A DNA stretch of 64,000 bases from Petunia secreta (Eukaryota > Streptophyta > Magnoliopsida > Solanales > Solanaceae). Below the pieces are notes generated by a model that did not search any database, was not told where the DNA came from, and saw only the letters and a list, made by a program, of their open reading frames with translations. Below are positions 10,067-20,880 of the stretch, piece after piece. Each line of letters opens with the position of its first letter. Positions within the stretch are counted from its first letter, which is position 1. The stretch covers positions 35,230,001 through 35,294,000 of the forward strand of contig JARKIP010000035.1 in the NCBI GenBank assembly GCA_029990175.1, given 5' to 3'. The translations under genes and the position numbers were made by a program.

Positions 10067-13000
10067 ATGGCAAACGATGGAGATGATCCTGTGAAAATTT
10101 TCATGGCTACCGTTATAGCCAAGTTGGAGGATATCACTTTGAGACTTGAGTCCGTCGAGAGGAACCAAGTTGAGACCGGTGAGAGGAGGACCCCGAGCGT
10201 CCAAATTGAATCCGGAGAAGGGACGAGTCATAGCACTCCTATGACTCCCGGACACTTTGTTGAGCTAAACAAGAGGTATGAACAAAGCAAAGTTGAAGCT
10301 CTACGAGAGCGTGGGTTGGGCAATCCCCGACAAGAGGGCAATCCCCTCAACTTGGGCAATCCCCAAGTAAATGCTCCACTTAGAAGACCCGTGTGGAATG
10401 TCCCACCTCTTGAACAAATTGATGAAGTTCAAGAAGAGGAGGAGTTCGGGTATGGTGATGAGGCCTATGGGTATGATGTTCCTCATCACCCTAGGAGGCA
10501 AATGCATTGGGGTCGAAACGTGGATAGGGGTAGAGGCCGAGGTCGAGGGCCACCCATGGGCTATGCTAGAGGGAATGCGAGGAGAGAGTATGTTGCTCAT
10601 GATGACCATTACGGAGGCCAACCGGAGCCTAACTATGGGGTACGTGACAACAACAACAACCTCAATAGTGTCAAGCTCAATCTTCCATCCTTCAAAGGAA
10701 CTTGTGATCCGGAGGCATACATGGAATGGGTACTACAAATGGAAAGAGTGTTTGATACCAATGAGATGTCCGAGGAGCGAAAGGGTACATATGCTATTTC
10801 TACCTTTGAGGCCTATGCTTCTACTTGGTGGGAGTGTATGAAGAGGTCTAGGATAAGGATGAATTTGCATTTGAATGTGACTTGGGATGAGTTGAAAGGC
10901 CTTATGAACACCAAGTACATAACTCCAAGGTACCGGCAAGAGCAACTCAAGAGGCTCTATGATCTAAAACAAGGTGTCAAATCGGTGCATGAGTACCATG
11001 ATGAATTTGAAAAGATCCGGATGGCATTGGACATGGATACCGAAGGTGAAGAAGAAGCCATGATCCGATTCAAGAATGGCTTGAGCTATGGTATAGCTTC
11101 TCAATTGAGGTTGCATCATTACCTCACACTTGAAGATATGTTTGAAGCCGCAATTGATGCCGAGGCTTGGCTCAAAAGAGAGAAGTTCAAAAACAACACT
11201 CCTACTACTACAAGCAAGCCAAAAGAGTGGAAGACTCCAAATGCCAACTTTCCAAGTGCAAGTGCTAGCAAAGAAGTGAAAGGGCCTTATGAGAAGACTA
11301 CACCACACTTGGGAGGTAACTCTAAAACTCGCTTGAGTAATCCTATTTCCACTTCTACTCAATGTTATAAGTGTAAGGGCTTTGGGCATATTGCTAAGGA
11401 ATGCACCACGAAAAGAACCATGGTTGTGGTTGGTGATTTGGTGTATGAGCAAGAGAGTGAACCCGAGGAAGAAGAGGGAGTAGAAGGTGATGAGGAAGGA
11501 GATGTTGGAGAGATTGTTGCCGTGGAGGAAGAAGATGATGATGCCCTTGCCTTCCTTGTTGTGCGGAGGAGTCTAGGAGCCATGTGTGTGGAGGATGTTG
11601 AGACCTTACAACGAGAGAACCTTTTTCATTCCAAATGCCGAGTCATGGGTCTCATTTGTTCTATGATCATTGACTCGGGAAGTTGTGCTAATGTCATTAG
11701 CCAAACACTAGTTACCCAATTGAAAATACCTACCTTGAAGCACCCAAATCCTTATAGGCTACAATGGCTTAGTGAGTGTGGTGAGTTGAGGGTGGTTAAG
11801 CAATGTTTGATCAAGTTCAAGATTGGGAACTATGTGGATGAGCACATGTTCGATGTTGTGCCTATGCAAGCGTGCCACCTTCTCTTTGGTAGGCCATGGC
11901 AATTTGATCGACGTGTGGTTCATAATGGCCATGCCAACACCTATACGGTGATGCATGAGGGAAGAAAGTTCGTGCTTCAACCCCTAACTCCCAAGCAATT
12001 GAATGATGACTACAAACTCATGAAGGAGTTGAGGGAAAGGGCTAAAGCGAAGTCACCCATTGTACTTGAACCCGAGGCAAACAATTTCATTGTTTTGCCA
12101 ATGCATGATGAAAATGGGAGTCACTCCACTCCAATTGTGAGAGAAAAGATAGAGAGAAGTGAGGGAGTGACCGGTGACAATCCAAGAGAGGAAAAAGGAG
12201 AGGATTTGAGGAGTGATGTGAGCGGATTGTCACCACAAACTACACTTGACCATGAGGTAAAATTGAGAGAGATGAGGGGTGAGGAAGGAAAAATTGAGAG
12301 TGAGAGCACCCATTGTTCTAACCCTTCTTTATCTTCTATCTCTTCTTGTGAAAGTTCTTGTGTAGGTACAATTGAAGACAAGTCATTGGAGCCTCAATGT
12401 GAGCTTCATGAAGGAGGAGTTGCATATGACACTTCAAATCTTGTGAGTGATCAAGAAAGTACTACAAATGTAAGTGTTGCTTCACCTTTTCATGAGCCTA
12501 CTAGCTACTTGTCTTGTAATGACTCAACACTAGTTGGTGTTTTTGATGCATCTAGTGAGTATACCACTAGTGAAGAGTCTAGTTGTCAACTTGAGTGTGC
12601 TTGTGAAACACTAGTTGAGAGGGATGCTATGCCACATCATGATGTGAGCTCATTGTTCATTGAACCCCTCCCTAGTGTAGATTTGATAGTTGACCATGAT
12701 TGTGACCTTTGCTATGATACACCGCCAACCTTTGACATAGGGAAAGATGAGGTAGTTGACCATTCCCTAATTGATATGCTTCTATTTGGTGGACCAATGT
12801 GTTGTGGTGATGATGGTCTTGTCCTTGAGGAGTCCAAATTGCATGAATTGGACAAGGTTGTCTATGATGACTCCTCAAGTGAACCTAGTCTTGATAATTT
12901 GTCTATGCTTGATCATGATAGTGAGATGCATGTTTTTACCAATCCATTATTTGAAGGCATTCTCATTAGTGGGCATGACTTGTATCGGACTAGGGTGGGT

Positions 13001-13930
13001 GGTCAAATGGAACCCCCATGGTGTGAAGGGTTTGACCCCTTAGGCAACCCATTGCTTGAAAATGTGGGTGAGGTAGATGGTTCTTTGAGTGACCCTACTA
13101 TTGCTAGTATGGGTTGTGATGAAGAAGAATCCATCATCAACACCTTCCTTGAGAGCTTGACTTTTGTGGAGGGTTGCCTAGTTGATAAAATGGGAGGAGA
13201 AGAGGAATCCCTTGGTGTGAGTAAGTATGCTCTAAAGAAGGGGAGTGGAGTGCTTGATCCTACTTGTAGGGTGGGCTATTTGACTCACTCCACTCCACAT
13301 GTTGATCACACCTCGAGGATAGGTTGGTGTGTTGATCTTGAGCTTAAGGTTCAAGGGGATTTTGGTAGCTTGATCTTGCATTTCCCATCTCCCCATGACC
13401 TCTTTGCTCATTATCTTGTTGAGTGCATGTTGATCTTTAACCAAGTGCTTATGGTTCTCTTTGGAGACTTGATATTCATGATTGTTATTGACGCTTGGTT
13501 ATATCACAAGAGTGTGTTTTCCACACTTCTTGCACTAACCTACTTTCAAAGTGGGACGTTTGCTTGTTTTTGCTTGTCATTGCTTGTAGGTTCTAAGCTC
13601 CATGCTAAGGCGGGGAAGATCTTGGAAGAAGCCTATGCCAAAGTGACGATCAAGAAGGACAAAGGAGGAGATTCTTGGCCACCCCGAAGAGTTGATAGAG
13701 CCATGAGAGACCAAGCCTTGATTTCGAGGACGAAATCTTCTCAAGAAGGGGAGGATGATAAGACCCAAATCGAGCAACCATCCAAAAACACCATCCAAGG
13801 CCAAGGAAGAGCACTTCAAGGTCATACATTGGGACGCCATGGAAAGAAGAGCATCCGAGGCACATTTCGAAGTGTTTCAAGAAGCTTCAGGAAGAGGCGG
13901 ACCGCCTACGGATTGAGGCGGACCGCCTAA
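10067..13930 (+). CDS. R5 gag-protease-X polyprotein
   Basis: 1287 codons from ATG 10067, chosen because it directly follows the conserved GTACC. Gag: coil (residues ~5-30), RGRGRGRG patch, capsid-like region from SVKLNLPSFKG, CCHC zinc knuckle beginning at C433. Retropepsin: IDSGSCANV with catalytic D536 and the LLFGRPW strand, apparently active. After LTPKQ..AKAKSP the frame does not enter reverse transcriptase. From about residue 685 it is X: KIERSEGVTGD, then a long Ser/Asp/Glu-rich region with PHHDVSSLFIEPL, CYDTPP and GGPMCC, and a hydrophobic end containing DAWLYHKSVFSTLLALTY. From residue ~1175, LHAKAGKILEEAYAKV matches the integrase C-terminal region of R7, then ISRTKSSQEGEDD precedes the PPT. 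The stop lies in the 3' LTR. The function of X is unknown. Confidence 0.9.
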   Translation: MANDGDDPVKIFMATVIAKLEDITLRLESVERNQVETGERRTPSVQIESGEGTSHSTPMTPGHFVELNKRYEQSKVEALRERGLGNPRQEGNPLNLGNPQVNAPLRRPVWNVPPLEQIDEVQEEEEFGYGDEAYGYDVPHHPRRQMHWGRNVDRGRGRGRGPPMGYARGNARREYVAHDDHYGGQPEPNYGVRDNNNNLNSVKLNLPSFKGTCDPEAYMEWVLQMERVFDTNEMSEERKGTYAISTFEAYASTWWECMKRSRIRMNLHLNVTWDELKGLMNTKYITPRYRQEQLKRLYDLKQGVKSVHEYHDEFEKIRMALDMDTEGEEEAMIRFKNGLSYGIASQLRLHHYLTLEDMFEAAIDAEAWLKREKFKNNTPTTTSKPKEWKTPNANFPSASASKEVKGPYEKTTPHLGGNSKTRLSNPISTSTQCYKCKGFGHIAKECTTKRTMVVVGDLVYEQESEPEEEEGVEGDEEGDVGEIVAVEEEDDDALAFLVVRRSLGAMCVEDVETLQRENLFHSKCRVMGLICSMIIDSGSCANVISQTLVTQLKIPTLKHPNPYRLQWLSECGELRVVKQCLIKFKIGNYVDEHMFDVVPMQACHLLFGRPWQFDRRVVHNGHANTYTVMHEGRKFVLQPLTPKQLNDDYKLMKELRERAKAKSPIVLEPEANNFIVLPMHDENGSHSTPIVREKIERSEGVTGDNPREEKGEDLRSDVSGLSPQTTLDHEVKLREMRGEEGKIESESTHCSNPSLSSISSCESSCVGTIEDKSLEPQCELHEGGVAYDTSNLVSDQESTTNVSVASPFHEPTSYLSCNDSTLVGVFDASSEYTTSEESSCQLECACETLVERDAMPHHDVSSLFIEPLPSVDLIVDHDCDLCYDTPPTFDIGKDEVVDHSLIDMLLFGGPMCCGDDGLVLEESKLHELDKVVYDDSSSEPSLDNLSMLDHDSEMHVFTNPLFEGILISGHDLYRTRVGGQMEPPWCEGFDPLGNPLLENVGEVDGSLSDPTIASMGCDEEESIINTFLESLTFVEGCLVDKMGGEEESLGVSKYALKKGSGVLDPTCRVGYLTHSTPHVDHTSRIGWCVDLELKVQGDFGSLILHFPSPHDLFAHYLVECMLIFNQVLMVLFGDLIFMIVIDAWLYHKSVFSTLLALTYFQSGTFACFCLSLLVGSKLHAKAGKILEEAYAKVTIKKDKGGDSWPPRRVDRAMRDQALISRTKSSQEGEDDKTQIEQPSKNTIQGQGRALQGHTLGRHGKKSIRGTFRSVSRSFRKRRTAYGLRRTA

Positions 13931-14494
13931 AAGAAGATGGCTCTCGGGACTTTTGGAGGCGGACCAAGGAGGCGGACCGCCTAGGCAAGCTGAGGCGGAG
14001 CGCCACCCCCAGAGGCGGGCGCCTCCCTCTGTTCAACTTTGACGGGAATTTGACTTTAATTGCTTTGTAATTCCTACTATGCCCCTACGTGGCTTATGTC
14101 TTTAGAACCTATTTTAAGGGTACTTTAGGCCTTTCCTTATGTCTTGAATGAGGCCTATAAATACTCCATAGCTTAGCATTATTCCTTAGCTAGTTTTGAT
14201 ATTATGATGAATGATTGATTGTCAATGACAATGTTCAAGAGTGGATTCTCTTTGAATGAAAACCCTTTGAGACGGTTTGAGTTTACTAGTGGATTCTAGT
14301 TGAACCCCAAACCACCCCCGATCATTCTATTTGCGAGCCCCAGGTGCGGCTCGAGGGTAGTTGCATAGCGTAGGTGATCCTTGACATCCACCCGGGGTGT
14401 ATCGGAACTAGTTCTCCGGTGCTACTTGGGTCTTTGTTCGAGCCTCGTCTCGTTTTCTATCTTTTTATCTTATCCGCGTTTTTGATTCTTATCA
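13756..14494 (+). repeat. R5 3' LTR
   Basis: 739 bp, preceded by PPT AGAAGGGGAGGA (13744-13755). It differs from the 5' copy at one base found (gcgccaccccc here, gcgcctccccc in the 5' copy). TATA box near 14156. Followed by the target duplication AAGTA. Confidence 0.95.
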
Positions 14495-14499
14495 AAGTA

Positions 14500-15249
14500 G
14501 CAACGGAGAACTTGTTCCGTTACACCCCGAGAGAAGGACAAGAACACGTACGCTATGCAACTACCCTCGAGCTAACGCGAGCACGCAAGTAGAATGGTCG
14601 GAGAGGAAGAGTATTCATCTAGATCCGCTAGAAGAACTACAAGTCCCAAACAAAAGGTTTCATTCAATAACCAAGAGCCTTGCTCATGTTCAACATTCAT
14701 TAATCATCAATAATAAGCTAAGTGTAAAATAAGCTAGGCTTGGATATTTATAGTGTTTCCCAAGCTTACACAAAGACTGAATTACCCTTACTAATAAGGT
14801 TCATCAAATAAGCCACGTAGGGCAAAATAGTAAAAGAAACATAAGTTCAGCAGCTAGGAGGGGCGCCTGGGGCTGGGAGGGGCGCCTGGAACATGCTGAA
14901 GCTAGGCTGGGCGCCTGGAGCTAGGCGGGGCGCCTGGCTTGGCCTTCAGCTAGGCTGGGCGCCTGAAGCTAGGCGGGGCGCCTGGCTTGGCCTTCAGCTA
15001 GGCTGGGCGCCTAGCCAGGTGGGGCGCCTGGTGCTTTGCTGGGCCTTAGGCAGTGAGCTCCCTAGGCGGGGCACCTGGGGTAGGCGGGGCGCCTAGCTCT
15101 GCTGGGCTCTCTTCTTCCTTAGGCGTGAGGCCTAGTTTGAGCACCCGGAACACTTCCAAAGCCCTTGACTTCAAGTCCATTGTATCTTCCAAGCTTGGCA
15201 CAAGTCGGAAAGTGTTGGAAAGTGTCTTGGTGCGATTTGGGTCTCATCA
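14500..15249 (-). repeat. R4 3' LTR, remaining part
   Basis: Continuation of the LTR begun at 8000. Together they make about 821 bp. The plus-strand end TCTCATCA at 15242-15249 is the U3 start. R and U5 match the R7 LTR, but the U3 start lacks the TRPFTRSQAK coding of autonomous copies. AGGCGCCCCGCCT and AGGCGCCCAGCCT palindromes lie at 14852-15105 in element sense. A TATA-like site is at about 14740-14750. Confidence 0.88.
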
Positions 15250-16860
15250 TCCTCCCCTTCTTGAGACGATTTCGTCCTCGAAATCAATGCGTTCACGTCC
15301 TTGGCATCATCTCCTCGAGGTGCCCAATGCTCTCCTCCCTTGTAACTCTTGACCGTCACCTTGTCATAGGTCTCTTCAAAGATCTCCCTTGCTTTAACAT
15401 GGAGCTTAGAACCTACAAGCAACGACAAGCAAACACAAGAACTCCTACTTTGAAAGTAGGTTAGTGCAAGAAGTGTGGAAAACACACTCTTGTGATATAA
15501 CAAAGCATCAATTAAAAGCACAAATATCAAGTCTCCAAAGAGAACAAAAAGTACTTGGTTAATGATCATCATGCACCTAACACAATAGTGATCATATAAG
15601 CCATGGGGATATGAAAAATGCAAGATTAAGCTATCAAAATCCCCTTGAACCTTAAGCTCAAGATCAACAAACCAATCTATCCTCGGGGTGAGATCAACAT
15701 GTGGAGTGGAGTGAGTCAAGTAACCCATCATGCAAGTAACATCAAGTACTCCACTCCCCTTCTTTAGAGCATACTTACTCACACCAAGGGATCCCCTTTC
15801 AACTCCAACTTCATCACCTAAGCAACCCTTCTCAAAAGTCAAGCTCTCAAGGAAGGCATTGATGATAGATTCTTCTTCATCATAACCCCAACTAGCAATA
15901 GTAGGGTCACTCAAAGAACCATCTACCTCACCCAAATTCTCAAATAATAGGTTGCCTAAGGAATCAATTCCTTCACACCATGGGGGTTCCATTTGACCAC
16001 CCACCCTAGCCCGATACAAGTCGCTACCACAAATGAGATTATCGTCAAACAATGGAAATATAAAAGCATGCATCTCAATATCATGATTAAGCATAGACAA
16101 ATTATCGAGACTAGGTTCACTTGAGGAGTCATCATAGACAACCTTGTCCAATTCATGCAATTTGGACTCCTCAAGGACAAGACCATCCTCACCACAACAC
16201 ATTGGTCCACCAAATAGAAGCATATCAATTAGGGGATGGTCAACTACCTCATCTTTCCCTATGTCAAAGGTTGGCGGTGTGTCATAGCAAAGGTCAAAAT
16301 CATGGTCAACTATCAAATCTACACTAGGGAAGGGTTCAATGAACAATGAGCTCACATCATGATGTGGCATCGCATCCCTTCCAACTAGTGTTTCACAAGC
16401 ACATACAAGTTGACAACTAGACTCTACACTAGTGGTATATTCACTAGATGCATCAAAACCACCAACTAGTGTTGAGTCATCACAAGACAAGTAGCTAGTA
16501 AGTTCATGAAAAGGTGAAGCAACACTTACATTTGTAATACTTCCTTGGTCACTCGCAAAGCTTGAAATGTCATGTGGAACTCCTTCTTCATGAGGCTCAC
16601 ATTGAGAACTTTCCTCCTCTTGTCTTTCCTTCCGAGCACATGGTTGAGGCTCCAATGGCTTGTCTTTAATTGTAACTACACAAGAACTTTCACAAGAAAA
16701 GGTAGAAGATGAAGGATTGTTAGAACAATGGGTGCTCTCACTCTCAATTTTTCTTTCCTCACCTCTCTCCTCTCTCAATTTTACCTCATGGTCAAGTGTA
16801 GTTGGTGGTGACAATCCACTCACATCACTCCTCAAATCCTCTCCTTTTTCCTCTCTTGGA
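15171..16860 (-). pseudogene. R4 X protein, C-terminal part (5' truncated)
   Basis: Minus-strand frame open from the head-to-head junction (~16860) to a stop at 15171 inside its LTR. It matches X of R5 from REEKGEDLRSDVSGLSP onward: PHHDVSSLFIEPF, CYDTPPTFDIGKDEVVDH, LHELDKVVYDDSSSEPS, KKGSGVLDVTC and DALLYHKSVFSTLLALTY. It then shows an integrase remnant (KLHVKAREIFEETYDKV, then WAPRGD) and ISRTKSSQEGEDD. Gag, protease and start are missing. The open frame with mostly conservative changes from R5 suggests X was under coding constraint before truncation. PPT complement at 15250-15261. Confidence 0.85.
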
Positions 16861-16938
16861 AAAAGAGTGTGAGAGCCACCACCAAAGGTAAGGGAGAGCA
16901 AGTGAGGTTGTTTATACTAACCTTTGCACTTTCTTAAC
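16861..16938 (+). other. R6 leader end, starting at the inverted junction
   Basis: From about 16861 the sequence matches the end of the R10 leader (aaaagagtgt..gagagccaccaccaaagg). It includes a TACTAAC branch-like site (16915-16921) and the acceptor-like TTTTGCAG/GTAC (16942-16953). The upstream part of the leader and the PBS are absent. Confidence 0.75.
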
Positions 16939-18786
16939 ATGTCTTTTGCAGGTACAAGGAGCCATAAGGGAGGTTTGGAGGGAAGTAGGAGTGGTGAGAA
17001 AGGTGTAAGTGAGAGGGAGTTAGTTGAAGCCTACCTTCCGAGCCTCTTGGCTCAAATAGAGGCAATGGACACTAGGGTCCAACACTTGGAGGATGAGATG
17101 AAAGAGAATGAGGCCGAGGGAAGAGATGGTATGAGTCGCACTATAGGTTATGGTATTGCTAGTAGTGGTGAAATGAGGAAGTACCCAACTAGTGTTGGTA
17201 CTATTGATGGGATGTGTAAAGGGCATTACCTAAATGAATTCATGAGAGAAAGAATGTGGAGTCAATTCGTAGTGAGCCTTAATGGGAATCATGGGTATGT
17301 GCTTCAAGTGGATAATGGTGAAGCAAGTTGGATTAGCCATCTTGTAGTGAGAAGGTTGGGAATACCTTGTGTTGATGGAATGGCGAGGGTAGTTATTTCA
17401 CAAAGGAACTTTGAAGAAGAAGTGGAGTGCAAAGTAGGCCCTTTAGTGGGATGTGATGTTATGTTGGGAAAGCCTTGGCTTTCCAATAGATACTTCAAGA
17501 TCGCACAAGAATTTGTGGATGGCTACCGTGTTCAAGCACAAGGGAAGTTTCAAATCCTTTTTCTTAGGAAAGAAGGAATACAACCAAGCACACCCATGAA
17601 CATGAGAAATGGTGGGACACCAATGAGGAGAAGCCCTATGATCCAAAGAGCGCAATCAAGAAGTCCTATGAACATGAGAAGTAGTGGGACGCCATGGAAG
17701 AGAAGTCCTACACTCACAATCAATGGTGGGACTAGTGCAAAAAGAGAGTTGACATATGTCAACAAGGTGAGCCCCGAACCACAAGACCCAAAGCAAAGTG
17801 GTTCACCTACAAAGAAGAAAGAGACATCAAGTGATGAGTCTCTTAGTCCTAGATTCCGGGTTGATGTTAAAGGTCCACCTACTCCGGCTATGGGTATTCT
17901 TGGGCCTCGTCCCAACTCACCCGAATTTGAGAGACAAAAGATTGAGAGGAGTAAGGGAGTGACCGGTGACATTCCTCAAGTGAGAAAAGGAGAGGATGTG
18001 ATGAGTGACGTGAGTGGGATGTCACCACCCGAATCTACACCCGACCTTGAAAAGAAAATGAGGGAAAAGAAAGAGGGAAAAAGAATTGTAAAGAGTGAGG
18101 ACACCCCTTATTCTAACCCTAACCCTTTATCTTTTTCTTCTACTTGTGTAACTTCTTGTGTAGGAACTCTTGGAGGCAAACCATTGGAACCTCAATCATC
18201 TTCCAAGATGGAAGGACAAGGTGAAGAAGATTTCCAAAGTGAGCTTCAAGGTGGAGAGATAATCCATGACACTTCAAGTGCATTGAGTGAGCAAGATGGC
18301 CACTCAAAGGTAAGTGATAGTTCTCCCCTTGAGCATGATACTTCCTTGTCTTGTGAGAGTGTTTATGAAACCTCTATACTAGTTGATGATATATATGATT
18401 ACAATGTGTTTGCAACTAGTGTGGAGTCAAATGGTCAACTTGTGTATGATTGTGAACCACTAGTTGAGAGGAGTGATAAGCCACATCATGATATGAGCTC
18501 GATTTTCATTGAACCTCTCTTTAGTGAAGATTGTGTAGTTGACCTTGATTATGACCTTTGCTATAACACACCACCAATTTTTGATAAAGTGGAAGGCGAG
18601 TTGAATGAATACCCTATCCTCTCCCTTGATGAATTGCTTGATAATGGTGGGCCTATGTGTTGTAGTGAGGTTTGTGGTGACCTTGAGGAGTCCCTAGTGA
18701 ATGAGATGGATCGAATTGTTTTCAATGACTCCTCGGGTGTGGGTAAAGAACCTAGTCTTGATACCATGTTTTTATGTGACCATGAA
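16939..18786 (+). CDS. R6 X polyprotein, exon-like piece 1 (interrupted by R7)
   Basis: First 616 codons of the R6 frame. N-terminus: coil (LVEAYLPSLLAQIEAMDTRVQHLEDEM) placed like the gag coil of R7, but no capsid or zinc knuckle. A retropepsin-like fold follows: VDNGEASWISHLVVRRLGIP with D125-N-G127 where active proteases have D-S/T-G, then GCDVMLGKPW. A basic, Arg/Ser/Pro-rich linker leads to SPRFRVDV and MGILGPRPNSPEF, then X proper (KIERSKGVTGD onward). The frame stops at the R7 insertion and resumes in frame at 38395. Joined on paper, R6 reads 980 codons without a stop, so it was intact when R7, R10 and R11 inserted. Confidence 0.85.
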
Positions 18787-19629
18787 TGATGAGACCCAAA
18801 CCCCCACAAGACCATTCACACGTAGTCAAGCCAAGGATGTCCAAGAAGCGCATTTACACTTGGTGAGGAAGGGCCTTGAAGAAGGAAGCGATTGGAAGCC
18901 GTTCCGGGTGCTCAAACTAGGCCTCACGCCTAAGGAAGAAGAGAACCCAGCAGAGCCAGGCGCCCCGCCTAGCCCAGGCGCCCCGCCTAGGGAGCTCACT
19001 GCCTAAGGCTCAGAAAATGCACCAGGCGCCCCACCTGGCTAGGCGCCCAGCCTAGCTGAAGGCCAAGCCAGGCGCCCCGCCTAGCTTCAGGCGCCCAGCC
19101 TAGCTGAAGGCCAAGCCAGGCGCCCCGCCTAGATCCAGGCGCCCAGCCTAGCTTCAGCATGAACCAGGCGCCCCTCCCAGTCCCAGGCGCCCCACCTAGC
19201 TGCTGAACTTATGTTTCTTTTACTATTTTGCCCTACGTGGCTTATTTGATGAACCTTATTAGTAAGGGTAATTACGTCTTTGTGTAAGCTTGGGAAAACA
19301 CTATAAATACCCAAGCCTAGCTTATTTTACACTTAGCTTATTATTGATATTGATGAATGTTGAACATTGAACATGAGCATGGCTCTTGGTATTGAATGAA
19401 ACCCTTTGATCTTGGACTTGTATGTCTTCTAGCGGATCTAGATGAATACTCTTCCTCTCCGACCATTCTACTTGCGTGCTCGCGTTAGCTCGAGGGTAGT
19501 TGCATAGCGTAGGTGTTCTTGTCCTTCTCCCGGGGTGTAACGGAACAAGTTCTCCGTTGCTACTTGGGATTAGAGATCGAGTTACGTCTCGTTCTTTATC
19601 TTTTACTTTTCCGCGTTTGATTCTCATCA
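18787..19629 (+). repeat. R7 5' LTR
   Basis: 843 bp, TGATGAGA...TCTCATCA. The first part would encode the polyprotein tail (TRPFTRSQAK). AGGCGCCCCGCCT, AGGCGCCCAGCCT and AGGCGCCCCTCCC palindromes lie at 18957-19200. TATA box tataaatac at 19302-19310. Confidence 0.95.
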
Positions 19630-19632
19630 GTT

Positions 19633-19644
19633 TGGTATCAGAGC
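19633..19644 (+). other. R7 primer-binding site
   Basis: TGGTATCAGAGC, initiator tRNA-Met type, three bases after the LTR. Confidence 0.9.
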
Positions 19645-20880
19645 AAGGCTCGGGTTTTGTTTCTACAAATCCCCGACCCTTGATTCTTCGTGCCTAGTAT
19701 CTTCTTTTAGTTTTTCTTGTTGATGAAGTTATTAGAAAGGAGAAAATTGCAAAAAAAATTGAAAAAATTGAAAAATACAAAAATTTGGTGTAACTTGTTG
19801 ATTTGGATGATTTTGTGATATGGGTGTTGTGGATTCTTGATCGTGATTGAATTCCCGTTACTTGGGTACCAAAATTGTTGGAATTGGTGAAGTTTGAAAA
19901 ATTGAAACCCCAAAACCCCTTAAACCCTTGAAGAACTTGTTCTTGATGAATTTTGGCTTGATTCTTGGGTTGGATTGATGTTTGTGTGGAAACTTGTTAT
20001 TGGGGATTGATCTTCATTGAAAAACAAACAATTCGGTACCAGTTTTGTGGGATTTGAACATGTTTAACACCTACTTTGATGAATCACAATCCTTGTTGAA
20101 ACCCTTTTGATAAACCCTTGTGTTCTTGAGTTCTTGAGATTGAATCCTGATTTGATTGATTGTTTGATTGAAAATTTGATTGGGTTTTGTTAAGGAAGAT
20201 CAAACACAACTTTGGGTATCTTTGGATTGTGAAAACAAGTTGAAAACATCGGATTTGAGGCTTGAAAATCGACTTGAAACGAGTTTGGAACGAGTTGGAA
20301 AAAGCTTCAGGCTAGGCGCCCCGCCTAAGCCAGGCGCCCCGCCTGACTTGGCTACTGCCTAAGTCCCAGGCGCCCCGCCTAGACCCAGGCGCCCCGCCTG
20401 GAACACAGCACAACCCAGGCGCCCCACCTGAGTTTCAGGCGCCCCTCCTGAGTGCTGAACGCATTGTTACGGGTAGATTTTCGTAGGTATTTTCCTTTGT
20501 TTGATAACATAACATCTAGTTAGTACTAATTTGAGTAACCGATCTACTTGAATAGTGCTAACCCTTTGATTGCTCTTAAGTGATTCGTGCCTAGCAAGGA
20601 GAGTAGAATTCTAAGGAAAAGCGTAGAATCTTTTAACTCAAGTCTTTCACTTCAAAGTGCCTAGCGTTCATTGAGTCCCATTAACTCCACTCACCCCGGA
20701 GTGTGCGTGACTCGTGAATAGATTAGTTGGATTGAGGAGTTGCTAATCATCTACGTGAAGCTTGGAACTACAAGTTGAGTGAAATATCCACCGCCACCCA
20801 AAAGAGTGATCCGAGTGAACACAAGTGAGGGAGCGAGTGAGGTGTTTTAACTAACTATTGTTTCTTTCTTTGTAGGTACA
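19645..20880 (+). other. R7 5' leader (untranslated)
   Basis: Post-PBS hairpin (about 19648-19682), A-rich tract (19735-19785), hairpin units with GGTACC (19855-20120), AGGCGCCCCGCCT palindromes (20308-20452), conserved block (20585-20705), branch-like AACTAAC (20848-20854) and TTTGTAG/GTACA before the ATG. No gene is seen. Confidence 0.8.

Larger units (their letters stand above)
8071..14494 (+). mobile_element. R5: complete non-autonomous element, gag-protease-X
   Basis: 6424-bp LTR retrotransposon with two 739-bp LTRs, PBS, leader, one long frame and PPT. It lies in the R4 LTR with target duplication AAGTA (8066-8070 and 14495-14499). The LTRs differ at one base that I could find, so the insertion is young. 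It has no reverse transcriptase or integrase core and must depend on another element's enzymes. Confidence 0.93.

Noticed and set aside
13380..13570. Hydrophobic C-terminus of X read as an envelope protein
   Set aside because: No signal peptide, no fusion peptide or Cys pattern, and it lies upstream of the integrase remnant, not after pol. At most a membrane segment.
14852..15105. Regularly repeated GGCGCC-containing units that look like a CRISPR or tandem satellite array
   Set aside because: Spacing is irregular, units vary, and they lie at a fixed place in LTRs and leaders; the context is plant retrotransposon.
18113..18130. CCCTAACCCT telomere-like sequence (also near 42258, 50984 and 56449)
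   Set aside because: Single short copies inside coding sequence (SNPNPL); not a telomere array.
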